64,000 nucleotides of DNA from Mucilaginibacter cryoferens (GCF_014205845.1 NZ_JACHCR010000001.1:707082-771081), one strand, 5' to 3'; numbered from the stretch's first letter, positions 8,990 through 18,612 are shown. Notes: generated from the sequence alone by a model not told the origin. Made by a program: numbers and translations.

Positions 8990-9514
8990 ATGCACAGTGC
9001 CCCTTCTTCAAATAACAACATTAAGGTTAATAATGCCGGGCTTGTTCTCATCAATAGCTATATACTATTACTATTTGAACGATTACACCTGCTAAGCGAA
9101 AATTTAAATGTAATAATAAACCCGGCTCTTGCGGTAAAAACGCTAAATTTTATAGCTCTCGGGATTGAAGCGAATGCTGAACTAAACACTCCTTTATGTA
9201 AGCTGCTATGCAGTGTACCTCAAAGCCAGAATTTAACCGGCGCAAGCGAGCTATTACCAGAACAGATTGAATTGATAAATGGCCTTATAAACGCAATGAT
9301 AGACCATTGGCCGGCTATTGGGAATAGTAGCATAGATGGCTTCAGGGGCAATTGGCTTGTGAGGGATGGCTTGCTTACGGAGTATGAAGATAAGTGGGAA
9401 TTAACCGTTGAAAAACGGGCTTATGACTTACTTATCTATAAATCGCCGTTTTCCTTTTCAATCATTAAGTTTCATTGGATGCAAAAGCCCTTACATGTTA
9501 ATTGGCTGTATTGA
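8990..9514 (+). CDS. Orphan protein resembling the C-terminus of a contractile injection system tape-measure protein
   Basis: The 174-residue protein has NNAGLVLINSYILLLFERL, then ELNTPLCKLLC, DHWPAIGNSSIDGFRGNWL and a C-terminal WELTVEKRAYDLLIYKSPF...FHWM. This order matches what I know of the C-terminal conserved region of CIS tape-measure (CIS_TMP-type) proteins in Bacteroidota, which are normally several hundred residues or more. Here only that end is present, as an intact ORF with its own ATG. No sheath, tube, baseplate or AAA gene is nearby. It may be a relic of a lost system or a stand-alone protein. The assignment rests on motif recall only. Confidence 0.6.
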   Translation: MHSAPSSNNNIKVNNAGLVLINSYILLLFERLHLLSENLNVIINPALAVKTLNFIALGIEANAELNTPLCKLLCSVPQSQNLTGASELLPEQIELINGLINAMIDHWPAIGNSSIDGFRGNWLVRDGLLTEYEDKWELTVEKRAYDLLIYKSPFSFSIIKFHWMQKPLHVNWLY

Positions 9515-9604
9515 TAGCCGTAACATATTTAAAAAACATTGCCTTTTCTTCAGAGCCCCCGGGTTTCACCACTCAGCGCGATGCAAAAAAAACAAAGCTT
9601 TAAA

Positions 9605-10486
9605 CTAAAGATTCCCTTTAATTGGCTTTGGATTTAGCTTTTCTAAGCAATCCACCAAACTATCGCGCCAGTAAGGTATTTCTATATTGAAAGTTGATTT
9701 GATCTTTGCCTTGTCCATTACCGAATAGGCCGGTCGTTGGGCCTTGGTTGGGTACTCGGCTGTACGGATTGGCAGTACCTTTACTTCTGTTTGCGAGATA
9801 TCAAATATAGCCTTGGCAAAATCGTACCATGATGCTACTCCCTCGTTACTGTAATTATAAATGCCGTAGCTTTCATTACCAGATGCGATGATATCAAGAA
9901 TACATACTGCCAAATCTATAGCATAGGTTGGCGTACCCACCTGGTCGGCAATTATTTTAAGCAAATCTCGTTCGGCACCCAGCTTAAGCATGGTTTTAGT
10001 GAAATTGGCAGCATACTCAGAATACAGCCAGCTGGTGCGAATAATGTAATGCTCATCCAACAATTGGGTAATCAACTGCTCCCCTTCCAGTTTGGTAAGG
10101 CCATAGATGCCTATCGGATCGGTGGTGTCATCTTCGCTCAGCGGATGAGGTTTATCGCCTCTAAAAACAAAATCTGTAGAGATATGGATTAGCTTTGCAC
10201 CAAATTGCCTGCATACAGCTGCCAGGTTACCGGCACCCGTTTTATTGATTAAACGTGCCTGTTCAACCTCATCTTCTGCTTTATCAACAGCAGTATAGGC
10301 TGCGCAATTAATGGCAAAAGAGGGTTTGTATTTTTCAAAACAAGCTACCAACGATGCCGTATCTGCAACACTGGCTTCTGCCGATGAAGCGAAATAGACA
10401 TTTTTTATTCCTCTGTCGGAGGCTACTTTTCTGAGGCATTGCCCTAATTGGCCCAAGCCTCCTAATACTACAATATTTTGCATCAT
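9605..10486 (-). CDS. rfbD: dTDP-4-dehydrorhamnose reductase (RfbD)
   Basis: This 293-residue extended SDR reduces dTDP-4-keto-L-rhamnose to dTDP-L-rhamnose with NAD(P)H. The N-terminal LGGLGQLGQCLR nucleotide loop, the NCAAYTAVDKAE segment, STDFVFRG, YGLTKLEGE (catalytic YxxxK) and RTSWLY are typical of RmlD. The gene starts 7 nt after rfbC ends and is the last gene of a reverse operon manC-rfbC-rfbD. I see no strong terminator in the 90-nt gap to the convergent tape-measure-like gene. Confidence 0.93.
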   Translation of the reverse strand: MMQNIVVLGGLGQLGQCLRKVASDRGIKNVYFASSAEASVADTASLVACFEKYKPSFAINCAAYTAVDKAEDEVEQARLINKTGAGNLAAVCRQFGAKLIHISTDFVFRGDKPHPLSEDDTTDPIGIYGLTKLEGEQLITQLLDEHYIIRTSWLYSEYAANFTKTMLKLGAERDLLKIIADQVGTPTYAIDLAVCILDIIASGNESYGIYNYSNEGVASWYDFAKAIFDISQTEVKVLPIRTAEYPTKAQRPAYSVMDKAKIKSTFNIEIPYWRDSLVDCLEKLNPKPIKGNL

Positions 10487-10493
10487 TCAGCGC

Positions 10494-11048
10494 TTAAAAG
10501 CCTAGATCGGCTACGTCTTTTAAAAACGGGAGCTCTTTATCTTTATCAGAAACATTAAGGTCATCGGTACTCATCAACCAGTTGATGTTGATTTCCGGAT
10601 CGGCATAATGCAAACCACCTTCTGATTGCTTATTGTAATAGTTATCGCATTTATACTGAAAAACAGCACTATCGCTCAATACAATAAAACCATGCGCAAA
10701 GCCCCGGGGGATAAAAAATTGCTGATTATTTTCGGCAGAGAGCAACACACTTTCGTATTTACCATAAGTTGCCGAACCACTACGGAGGTCTACAGCCACA
10801 TCAAGTACTTCGCCCTGCGTTACCCTCACAAGTTTAGCCTGAGAATGTTTACCTTTTTGCAGGTGCAAGCCGCGTAAAACACCTTTAGTAGAAAATGACT
10901 GATTATCCTGCACAAAATCTACCGCGTATCCAACAATATCATTAAAAGTATGGGTATTGTAAGATTCAAAGAAGTATCCTCTGTCATCGTTAAAAACACG
11001 CGGTGTTAAAATTATAAGCCCCTCGATAGAGGTTTTTGTAATGGTCAT
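10494..11048 (-). CDS. rfbC: dTDP-4-dehydrorhamnose 3,5-epimerase (RfbC)
   Basis: The 184-residue cupin epimerises C3 and C5 of dTDP-4-keto-6-deoxyglucose. Visible hallmarks are DDRGYFFESYN, VLRGLHLQKGKHSQAKLVR (catalytic His), and IPRGFAHGFIVLSD. The length is normal. It sits between manC and rfbD; the 125-nt gap to manC is filled by a word-repeat palindrome. Confidence 0.94.
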   Translation of the reverse strand: MTITKTSIEGLIILTPRVFNDDRGYFFESYNTHTFNDIVGYAVDFVQDNQSFSTKGVLRGLHLQKGKHSQAKLVRVTQGEVLDVAVDLRSGSATYGKYESVLLSAENNQQFFIPRGFAHGFIVLSDSAVFQYKCDNYYNKQSEGGLHYADPEININWLMSTDDLNVSDKDKELPFLKDVADLGF

Positions 11049-11077
11049 ATATCTATTTATAGACGCAAAGGTATTAA

Positions 11078-11160
11078 TTTTGGGTGATTAGGTTGAGGTT
11101 GATTAGGTTCGACTTTCGATATAAAAGTCATATTTCAAATCTACTCTTAACCTAATCAAC
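11078..11160. repeat. Word-repeat quasi-palindrome between manC and rfbC
   Basis: The left arm carries GTGATTAGGTTGAGGTTGA and GATTAGGTT units (about 11080-11109). The right arm carries AACCTAATCAACCAC (about 11149-11163). A smaller GACTTT...AAAGTC hairpin lies in the centre. The arms are complementary but imperfect, as in the other spacer elements, here using the word GATTAGGTT. Confidence 0.6.
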
Positions 11161-11173
11161 CACTTGCATGCCT

Positions 11174-12259
11174 TTAAATATATTTAGCGCCAAACTTGCT
11201 TTTCACATCGGCAACTACCTGTTTCACGTTCTGCTCTTCGCTTCGCGGACAAATCATCAGGGTATTGTTTGATTCAACCACAATAAAATCATGTAATCCT
11301 TTTAATATCACCAATTTTTCGCCAGGTACGTTTACCATACAGTTTGAAGAATCGTACATGATAACCTTCTCTGAAGGAATAACGGCATTGCCTACATAAT
11401 CTTTATCAGCCAGGTCATAAATAGACGCCCAGGTGCCCAGATCGCTCCAGCCAAATTCTGATGGCAGCACATAAACATTATCAGCTTTTTCCATCACCCC
11501 ATAATCAATAGAAATATTTACACATTGCTGGTAAGCTTTATGAATATGTGCCTTTTCCTCTTCTGTATTATAAACAGGCCTGGCATCTGCAAATATTTCA
11601 TGCATCTCTGGCAAAAAGGAATCAAATGCTTTTACAATTGCCTTTGCAGACCATACAAAAATACCGGCATTCCATAAAAAGTCTCCGCTTTGGATAAAGG
11701 TTTTGGCTATATCAAGCGTAGGTTTTTCGGTAAAGGTTTTAACTTTATGAAAATCTTCGTTAATGGTGTTATCGGTATACTGAATATAACCGTAACCCGT
11801 ATCTGGCCTTGATGGCTTTATGCCCAATGTTACAAGGCAATCATTTGCTGTAGCTGTCTCCAATGATTTAAGAATAGAACTTACAAAACCGTCCTCATCC
11901 AGTATCTGCTGATCTGATGGAGCTACAACTATGGCTGCATTGGGGTTTAAGCTTTCTATTTTAAAACAACCATAGGCTACGCAAGGGGCTGTGTTACGCA
12001 TTACCGGTTCGGTTAGTATTTGCTGGTCTTCCATATCCGGAAGCTGCGCTTTTACCAATTTGGTATAATTCTCGTTGGTTACAATGTAGATATTTTCTTT
12101 CGGACAAACTTTCAAAAAGCGCTCGTAGGTGTTTTGTATCAAGGTTTTGCCGGTTCCAAGAATATCGATAAATTGTTTAGGGTGCGAAGTGCGGCTTATC
12201 GGCCAAAAACGGCTACCTATCCCGCCTGCCATGATGATGGCATAATAGTTTTTGTTCAT
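11174..12259 (-). CDS. manC: Mannose-1-phosphate guanylyltransferase (ManC-type)
   Basis: This 361-residue enzyme makes GDP-mannose from GTP and mannose-1-phosphate, feeding gmd and fcl for GDP-L-fucose. The signature MAGGIGSRFWPISR, VAPSDQ, EKPTLDIA and FLWNAGIFVW segments are present. It is the short form without the fused phosphomannose isomerase domain of AlgA/ManC. manA and manB are not in the window. It appears to be the first gene of a manC-rfbC-rfbD operon. Confidence 0.92.
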   Translation of the reverse strand: MNKNYYAIIMAGGIGSRFWPISRTSHPKQFIDILGTGKTLIQNTYERFLKVCPKENIYIVTNENYTKLVKAQLPDMEDQQILTEPVMRNTAPCVAYGCFKIESLNPNAAIVVAPSDQQILDEDGFVSSILKSLETATANDCLVTLGIKPSRPDTGYGYIQYTDNTINEDFHKVKTFTEKPTLDIAKTFIQSGDFLWNAGIFVWSAKAIVKAFDSFLPEMHEIFADARPVYNTEEEKAHIHKAYQQCVNISIDYGVMEKADNVYVLPSEFGWSDLGTWASIYDLADKDYVGNAVIPSEKVIMYDSSNCMVNVPGEKLVILKGLHDFIVVESNNTLMICPRSEEQNVKQVVADVKSKFGAKYI

Positions 12260-12395
12260 GTGTAATTTTAAGAATTAAGCTGAATATATCATAATCAAAA
12301 ATGATCAACAATTTGGACTAAAATACGTTAACAATTCAACAAACCAGTAGTTTTGTTATAAAATATTTAATAAGTAAACTCCTCATCCTTAAGTA

Positions 12396-12429
12396 CAAAA
12401 AAATCCCGGCCAAATTAATACCCGGGATT
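12396..12429 (-). terminator. Terminator of the DUF1501/DUF1800 operon
   Basis: On the reverse strand AATCCCGG (complement of 12422-12429) pairs with CCGGGATT (complement of 12402-12409), followed by seven T. It lies 24 nt after the DUF1501 stop. Confidence 0.85.
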
Positions 12430-12452
12430 GGTTTATCAAAAGCAAATATTTA

Positions 12453-13730
12453 TCAGGCCTTAAACATGCCTATTGGTTTAGCCGTAAAATCTGGAAACAG
12501 TACTTTATCATTATTTATTTTCAGATGCTTGTCGGCCACCTCGCTAAACACGTTTCTAAAATCGGTTGTTACGGCAAGGTCCCTACCATCCTCCAGGTTT
12601 TCGATGGCAAGGGGCTGCATGTTACCATGTACCCGGCCACCGTTAACGCTGTTACTTAAAATAAAATTACATGAGGCACGGCCATGATCTGTACCACCCG
12701 TGCCATTTTGGTGAACGGTACGCCCAAATTCGGTCATGGTCATTAGGGTTACGTCATCCTGGTAGTTACTGCCAATATCTGTCCAAAAAGCCATCATGCT
12801 ATTGCTCAGGTCGGCAACGTTACGTGCAAATATACCATTGCCTGTACCCTGATTAAAGTGAGTATCCCAACCGTTAGATTCGGCAAAAGCTACTTCCATC
12901 CCTACATTCATTTTAATGAGTTGGGCAATTTGTTTCAATGAACTGCCAAGGGCCGAGTTTGGATAAACTGCACCGTTGGCTGGTTTGTAATTTTTAACAT
13001 CGGCCTTTTGCAGCATTTTTAAAGCATCAAAACTTTCTTTACCTGTATCTTTTAATAAACCGGGGGCAGTTTGATCATACAATTCTTCAAAACTTTTGGC
13101 AGCCAGGTTGGCCCCCATTGGGTTGCCGCGCATTTGCAATGCAAAATCCTGCAAATTGCTGATAGCCACCGCAGGGTTATCACCATAGAAAGACCGTGGC
13201 ATGGCCGACGTTAAACTCACGGCCGTAAACGGTGTTAAGGCATCGTGCCCCAACAAACCAACCGCACGGTTAAGCCAGCCACTAGCGGTACCTTTGTTAA
13301 ATGGAGTACCACTTTCCATATAATCCTGCGCATCAAAGTGCGACCGGGTATTATTTGGCGAGCCAATACCATGCACTATGCCTAATCTTTTTTCGCGAAA
13401 CATGGGTTCAAAAGCCTTCATAGACGGATGTAGACCAAAACGGCCATCCAGATCTATCAGCTGGCTATCGGGGTCGTTTTTTGCCGCGTCTATAAATAAA
13501 CCCGGGCGGGCCGCCTTTAGGTATTGATCTGTAAAGGGCGTAACAGCCATTAGCCCGTCCATTGCACCCCGTTGAAATATACAAACCAGCGTTTTTGCTT
13601 TTTTATACGGCGCAATTATCTTATCCTGCGCCGCCGCTTCTGCAATAAACGCGGGGATACCGCCCATGAGGCCTACACCAAAAAGTGTAAGCCCACCTGC
13701 TTTTAAAAATCCTCTTCTTGATAACATCAT
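12453..13730 (-). CDS. DUF1501 family secreted protein with Tat signal
   Basis: The 425-residue protein opens with SRRGFLKAGGLTLFGVGLMG, a twin-arginine signal for export of a folded protein. The mature part has CIFQRGAMDGL, GLHPSMKAFEP, GSPNNTRSHFDAQ and MTEFGRTVHQNGTGGTDHG, characteristic of DUF1501, which is distantly related to the alkaline phosphatase/sulfatase superfamily. The His/Asp/Glu-rich motifs suggest metal binding. It follows the DUF1800 gene by 17 nt and ends before a strong terminator, so the two form an operon. The substrate is unknown. Confidence 0.85.
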   Translation of the reverse strand: MMLSRRGFLKAGGLTLFGVGLMGGIPAFIAEAAAQDKIIAPYKKAKTLVCIFQRGAMDGLMAVTPFTDQYLKAARPGLFIDAAKNDPDSQLIDLDGRFGLHPSMKAFEPMFREKRLGIVHGIGSPNNTRSHFDAQDYMESGTPFNKGTASGWLNRAVGLLGHDALTPFTAVSLTSAMPRSFYGDNPAVAISNLQDFALQMRGNPMGANLAAKSFEELYDQTAPGLLKDTGKESFDALKMLQKADVKNYKPANGAVYPNSALGSSLKQIAQLIKMNVGMEVAFAESNGWDTHFNQGTGNGIFARNVADLSNSMMAFWTDIGSNYQDDVTLMTMTEFGRTVHQNGTGGTDHGRASCNFILSNSVNGGRVHGNMQPLAIENLEDGRDLAVTTDFRNVFSEVADKHLKINNDKVLFPDFTAKPIGMFKA

Positions 13731-13747
13731 CTTTCTAATTTATCAGA

Positions 13748-15649
13748 TTAACGTCTTTGATATTCGGGCGAACCTATGATTATGCCAACTACCTGCGCCA
13801 TCATCGATTTATCTTCATCTACTTTGGATATCATCCGCGCCCTGATTTTATTGCCTGCCGAATCACCCACCATAGCCAAAGCGTTTTTTACCGGCGGCGG
13901 GTTACTGCTACTTGCCTTATCCACCTTTACCATTAACTGTGGGTCGTTAAGCATGGGGGTTAATTGTTTTATGGTATTATCCAAGGGCCGCTCGGGCATA
14001 ATTATTTTGCTATAAGTTACCAATGCTGCCTGGGCACTTTCGGGTTCGTGCCCGTTGTTTAATTTCAACAGATCGAACTTTACCCCGGGGATGCGGCCGG
14101 TAGCAAAGGCCAATCCAAAATTCATCCGGCTTAGTAAGGCACCGGTATTTATCCAATACTGCCCTTTATCAGGAAAACCGGTGGGTGCCTGGTAATAATA
14201 TACTTTTTCGCCCATACGGTTTATCCAGTTATATAGCTGATAGGGCTGGATTATTTGTGCGTTTAAGCTACGTACAGTATTAATGGCCAATTCAAAAGGC
14301 GATTTCGTTTTTTCGCGCAGGGCGGATGCCGACCAAAACTCGGGCGCAGATACCATGGTGATCAATACCTGTTTAATATCGCCATCGCTGCTTAAAAAGG
14401 TTTTGGCCATTTTATCTATCAATATTTGCGGTGGCGTATCGCTAACAAACCTTACCGCCAGCTTACGCGATATAAATTTTGCTGTGGATGGGTTATGTGC
14501 CAGCATACTCAATAATTGTACACCCTCATCATAACCTCCGTTGGGACCAAAGTGTTTCCCGAGCACAGTTTTCTGGCTATTGTCATGACGGTTAGGTGTA
14601 AACAAAAAATCGCCATCGTGTACCACCCCACTATTATTTGCGCCGCCCTTGTTACTGGCATTTGCAACTACATTACTACCCTTACCATAATTGCCCATAG
14701 GGTAAACCGACCAACCGGTAAGTACTTTTGCAGCCTGGGTAACATCCTGCTGGGTATAACCACCATCTACACCAAGGGTGTGCAACTCCATTACCTCACG
14801 GGCATAGTTTTCGTTAAGGCCGCGTTGTTGCCGGGCTTTTTTTAACTTATTAAGCAGCATACCTTGTTTACCGGTATCAGCGTTCATGGCTTGGGTTATT
14901 ATTTGCGGCTTTTGCTCCAAAGCTGATGCACTGCTGAAGTTATCAAGATAGTACAGCATAGCCGGTGATTTGGCTGTAGCCAGCAACAGGTTATTAAATT
15001 TACCAAGGGCATTGGGTCTGATCACATCGCGCTCATAATCGGGAATAAAATCGGCGCATTGGTTTTTGGTGATAGAAACATTGAAATGATTAAACCAAAA
15101 GCTGGTCATCACTTCCTGGAGCTGATTACTACTGTATGCCGCCCTTAATATTTTTTGGTTGATAAACTGCCTAAACAATTCCTGCTCGGGCTTCAGCCCG
15201 TTTTGGGTCATGTAATCCTTCAATATTTTTTTGTACTCGACCCTGTTACTTTGTACCGAATCTTTATTGATGAGCCCTTCTTTAACGGCTCGCTGGGCTA
15301 CAATGCCGGGCCGAGGATAGGTATCGGCTATTTCGGTATTGCTTAGTTTCAAACCATCAAAAGCATCTAACAGTTGGTTCAGAGAATCGTTGGGCAGTTG
15401 GGCATCCAGTTGTTCACTAAACCATTTTTCGAGCCCCTCGCTGGCTACGGCATCAACCTCGCCAGGCGTGGCGCCATAAGTAAAGCGGCCGAGTAAGTGC
15501 GCGGCGGCTTGTTTTTTAGTTAAACCAGCTTTTTTATACGGAAATTTATGAATCTCGCCTTCATTATGCCGGTTGTAAAATGACGACAATACCAGCAACC
15601 CGCCAACTAATACAAATACCGGTAGGATAGTTTTTTTTAATAGCCTCAT
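13748..15649 (-). CDS. DUF1800 family secreted protein
   Basis: The 633-residue protein starts with a basic segment and a hydrophobic stretch (TILPVFVLVGGLLVLSSF), an export signal or N-terminal anchor. Then come the DUF1800 hallmarks: AAAHLLGRFTYGATPGEV near the start, SFWFNHFNVS, NENYAREVMELHTLGVDGGY and ARFVSD-like KLAVRFVSDTPP. DUF1800 genes commonly sit next to DUF1501 genes, as here, in Bacteroidota and Planctomycetota; no enzymatic role is established to my knowledge. It is the first gene of the two-gene operon. Confidence 0.85.
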   Translation of the reverse strand: MRLLKKTILPVFVLVGGLLVLSSFYNRHNEGEIHKFPYKKAGLTKKQAAAHLLGRFTYGATPGEVDAVASEGLEKWFSEQLDAQLPNDSLNQLLDAFDGLKLSNTEIADTYPRPGIVAQRAVKEGLINKDSVQSNRVEYKKILKDYMTQNGLKPEQELFRQFINQKILRAAYSSNQLQEVMTSFWFNHFNVSITKNQCADFIPDYERDVIRPNALGKFNNLLLATAKSPAMLYYLDNFSSASALEQKPQIITQAMNADTGKQGMLLNKLKKARQQRGLNENYAREVMELHTLGVDGGYTQQDVTQAAKVLTGWSVYPMGNYGKGSNVVANASNKGGANNSGVVHDGDFLFTPNRHDNSQKTVLGKHFGPNGGYDEGVQLLSMLAHNPSTAKFISRKLAVRFVSDTPPQILIDKMAKTFLSSDGDIKQVLITMVSAPEFWSASALREKTKSPFELAINTVRSLNAQIIQPYQLYNWINRMGEKVYYYQAPTGFPDKGQYWINTGALLSRMNFGLAFATGRIPGVKFDLLKLNNGHEPESAQAALVTYSKIIMPERPLDNTIKQLTPMLNDPQLMVKVDKASSSNPPPVKNALAMVGDSAGNKIRARMISKVDEDKSMMAQVVGIIIGSPEYQRR

Positions 15650-15755
15650 AATAAATTATTTGCCGTTTACAATGCTATGACGTAAATAAAGATCAATAGT
15701 TTAATTGCTATTTACAGTAACAATGTAACAAATACATGCAGGATATTTTAAACAC

Positions 15756-15785
15756 AAAAGGCCCGCAAAAAAGTTTTGCAGGCCC
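15756..15785 (-). terminator. Terminator of L-2-hydroxyglutarate oxidase gene
   Basis: GGCC-TGCAAAA and TTTTGCG-GGCC pair on the reverse strand (15760-15784), with TTTTGTG following. It lies about 22 nt beyond the lhgO stop. Confidence 0.75.
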
Positions 15786-15806
15786 ATCACAAATATTTGT
15801 TAAACG

Positions 15807-17024
15807 CTAATTAAAAGCAAACCGCCCGGCGGCCATATCGGCAATGGCATTACCAATAGCCAGCGATGCTGTTGCTGCCGGTGAAGGCGCATTTATAACA
15901 TGCAGCATATTACCTTTTGCTTCAATTTTAAAATCATCTAAAGTTTCGCCTTCGGCAGATATGGCCATTGCGCGCACGCCTGCCCTACCGGGCTGCAAAT
16001 CGTCCATAGTTAAACTTGGCACCAGTTGTTGTAAACCTGTTAAGAAACGTTTTTTGGAGAAAGCTCTGCGGTATTCATCCAAACCAAAACGCCAGTGTTT
16101 GGTAAACAAATTCCAGGTGCCTTTAAATTTAAGGGCCTCAATGGTATCGCCTAATGAAAAATCTGTTTTGTTGTAGCCTTCGCGTTTAAATACAAAAACC
16201 GCGTTTGGGCCACACTCTACAGTGCCATCAATCATCCGGGTAAAATGCACCCCTAAAAACGGAAACTCCGGGTTAGGCACCGGGTAGATAAGATTTTTCA
16301 CCTTCTTTTTACCCTGCTCTGTTAAATCAAAATAGTCTCCTCTAAAACCAACAATATGTGCTTCGCTTGGTGCGCCTGCCCCTGCCGCTAATCTGTCGGC
16401 CTGTAAGCCGCCCGCGGTAATTAAATACCTGGTATTAAAGCTGCCTTTGTTGGTTACAACCGTTGTGTAATCGGTATGGTGTAAAAAAGCTTTTGCTGCA
16501 CAATTGGTAAGTACTTTGCTTTGAGGGAATTTAGCCTCAAACAGTTCACGGTATTTGCGGGTAACTGCAGCAAAACTAATGATACCTGTGCAGGGTACCC
16601 AAATACCTTCAATACCTTCGCAATAAGGCTCAATTTCTTTTATCTTATTAGCATCTATCTTTTCGATGCCTTCTACACCGTTGGCCAAACCATTATTAAA
16701 AACTTTGCCCATATGGGCCAGTTCTGATTGTTTGGTGGCTACGATGATCTTACCGCAAATATCATGTGGTACATTGTGTTCTTTGGCAAATGCTACCAAC
16801 TCGCGGCGGCCATCTACACAAAGTTTGGCCTTATATGAGTTTGGCTTATAGTAAATACCAGAGTGAATAACACCAGAATTATGCCCTGTTTGATGTGCGG
16901 CTACTTCGCCCTCTTTTTCAAGCACCAGGATCTTTTTATCCGGGTTGCGGGTATTGATCTTATAGGCGGTAGCCATGCCTACAATGCCGCCACCTACAAT
17001 AATGAGGTCGTATACGTTTTCCAT
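15807..17024 (-). CDS. lhgO: L-2-hydroxyglutarate oxidase (LhgO)
   Basis: This 405-residue FAD enzyme of the DAO family oxidises L-2-hydroxyglutarate to 2-oxoglutarate and passes electrons to the membrane quinone pool. The dinucleotide-binding motif is GGGIVGMATAYKI (residues ~11-23), followed by LEKEGEVAAHQTGHNSGVIH and SGIYYKPNSYKA, which are specific for the LhgO group. The C-terminal GRAGVRAMAIS and INAPSPAATASLAIG segments also fit. It is a single gene flanked by its own terminator and that of ugd. Its position beside polysaccharide genes has no obvious metabolic reason. Confidence 0.88.
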   Translation of the reverse strand: MENVYDLIIVGGGIVGMATAYKINTRNPDKKILVLEKEGEVAAHQTGHNSGVIHSGIYYKPNSYKAKLCVDGRRELVAFAKEHNVPHDICGKIIVATKQSELAHMGKVFNNGLANGVEGIEKIDANKIKEIEPYCEGIEGIWVPCTGIISFAAVTRKYRELFEAKFPQSKVLTNCAAKAFLHHTDYTTVVTNKGSFNTRYLITAGGLQADRLAAGAGAPSEAHIVGFRGDYFDLTEQGKKKVKNLIYPVPNPEFPFLGVHFTRMIDGTVECGPNAVFVFKREGYNKTDFSLGDTIEALKFKGTWNLFTKHWRFGLDEYRRAFSKKRFLTGLQQLVPSLTMDDLQPGRAGVRAMAISAEGETLDDFKIEAKGNMLHVINAPSPAATASLAIGNAIADMAAGRFAFN

Positions 17025-17070
17025 AGCCTAATCTAAATGTCAACTCAAAATTATCTACTTTATTTATTAA

Positions 17071-17102
17071 AAAAGGCATCCGCTTTTAAACCAATGCCTT
17101 TT
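17071..17102 (-). terminator. Terminator after ugd, end of exopolysaccharide operon
   Basis: AAAAGGCAT and ATGCCTTTT arms flank a 13-nt loop and are followed on the reverse strand by T residues (TTTTTTAATAA). It lies 54 nt beyond the ugd stop and likely marks the end of the long reverse-strand exopolysaccharide unit. Confidence 0.78.
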
Positions 17103-17155
17103 ATATCATTTAATAAAAATCTCACCTGGGTAGTTTCCCTGCCACCATTTACCTG

Positions 17156-18556
17156 TTAAACTTTGGTGCCTATTGATTGTACCTGAAAACCAATAGCTCT
17201 TAATTTATTGGCATTAAGCAAATTACGACCGTCAAATATTTTGGCGGGTTTTAACATACTATCATATATTTTTTGCCAATCGTAATCTTTAAATTCATCC
17301 CACTCGGTTAGTACGGCTATTGCATGCGCTCCGCTACAGGCTTCGTATGGATCATTTATTACCTTGACCCCATCTTTATTCTCTTGCGGAGTTCTTGTAC
17401 CCAAGTAATCCAAGTCAAAATAAATCTGACCTTCTAAAACTTTAGGATCATAAATCATAATATTGGCTTGCTCATGCAGCAAATGATCAGCTACGTAAAT
17501 AGCAGCCGACTCGCGGGTGTCATTGGTATCCTTTTTAAAGGCCCAACCTAAGAAGGTTATTTTTTTCCCATTAACAGTGTTATACAGCTCACGGATCATT
17601 TGGTTGGCAAAACGCTTTTTCTGATGATCATTCATAATTATAACCTGTTCCCAATAGTCTGCAACTTCGTGTAAACCATAGCTGCGGGCTATATAAACAA
17701 GGTTTAAAATATCTTTCTGGAAACACGATCCACCAAAACCAACTGAAGCTTTTAAAAATTTAGGACCAATCCTACTGTCGGTACCAATTGCCCGTGCAAC
17801 TTCATTTATATCAGCCTCTGTCTTTTCGCATAGCTCTGTTAAAGAGTTAATTGAAGATACTCGTTGGGCTAAAAAGGCATTTGCGGTAAGTTTTGATAAC
17901 TCAGACGACCAAACGTTTGTAGTTAATATACGGTCTTTAGGAATCCAATTGGCATAAATATCGACTAACGCCTGGATAGCTGCTTGTCCTTCCGGTGTAC
18001 TATCGCCACCAATTAAAACACGATCCGGCGCATCCAGATCCTCTACAGCGGTTCCCTCCGCAAGAAACTCAGGATTAGAGAGGATCTGAAACTGCGATCC
18101 GTTACCGGTATGCGTAAGTATATCTTTTATAGCACTGGCGGTTCTAACCGGCAGGGTTGATTTTTCAACTATAATTTTGTTATCTTTTGCTACCCTGGCA
18201 ATTTGCCGGGCACAAAGCTCAATCCATTTTAAATCTGCAGCCTGTCCTTTACCGGCACCATAAGTTTTGGTTGGAGTGTTTACAGATATAAATATCATTT
18301 GGGCTTCATTTATAGCACCTTCCACATCTGTAGAAAAGAATAGGTTGCGCCCTCTAGCTTCCGCAACAACACCACTTAAGCCAGGTTCATAAACCGGGAT
18401 ATTTTCAACATCCGGATCATTCCAGGCAGCTATACGTTGTTCATTAAGATCAACTACTGTTACTTTAATATGCGGACACTTCTTGGCAATCATAGCCATA
18501 GTGGGGCCGCCAACATAGCCCGCTCCAATACAGCAAATTTTAGTAACTTTTGTCAT
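17156..18556 (-). CDS. ugd: UDP-glucose 6-dehydrogenase, animal-type
   Basis: The 466-residue enzyme oxidises UDP-glucose to UDP-glucuronate with two NAD+. The N-terminal [18 protein letters not shown] dinucleotide fold, [20 protein letters not shown] and the catalytic-cysteine segment [17 protein letters not shown] are visible. The length and segments such as [14 protein letters not shown] and [10 protein letters not shown] look closer to animal UGDH than to the usual ~390-450-residue bacterial form (from memory). It closes the exopolysaccharide operon after fcl, from which it is 56 nt away. Confidence 0.93.
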   Translation of the reverse strand: MTKVTKICCIGAGYVGGPTMAMIAKKCPHIKVTVVDLNEQRIAAWNDPDVENIPVYEPGLSGVVAEARGRNLFFSTDVEGAINEAQMIFISVNTPTKTYGAGKGQAADLKWIELCARQIARVAKDNKIIVEKSTLPVRTASAIKDILTHTGNGSQFQILSNPEFLAEGTAVEDLDAPDRVLIGGDSTPEGQAAIQALVDIYANWIPKDRILTTNVWSSELSKLTANAFLAQRVSSINSLTELCEKTEADINEVARAIGTDSRIGPKFLKASVGFGGSCFQKDILNLVYIARSYGLHEVADYWEQVIIMNDHQKKRFANQMIRELYNTVNGKKITFLGWAFKKDTNDTRESAAIYVADHLLHEQANIMIYDPKVLEGQIYFDLDYLGTRTPQENKDGVKVINDPYEACSGAHAIAVLTEWDEFKDYDWQKIYDSMLKPAKIFDGRNLLNANKLRAIGFQVQSIGTKV

Positions 18557-18612
18557 ATATATTTTTAGAGGTATTCAGAAAATCAAGATGCTTAAATGCA
18601 ATTAAAAAATAA

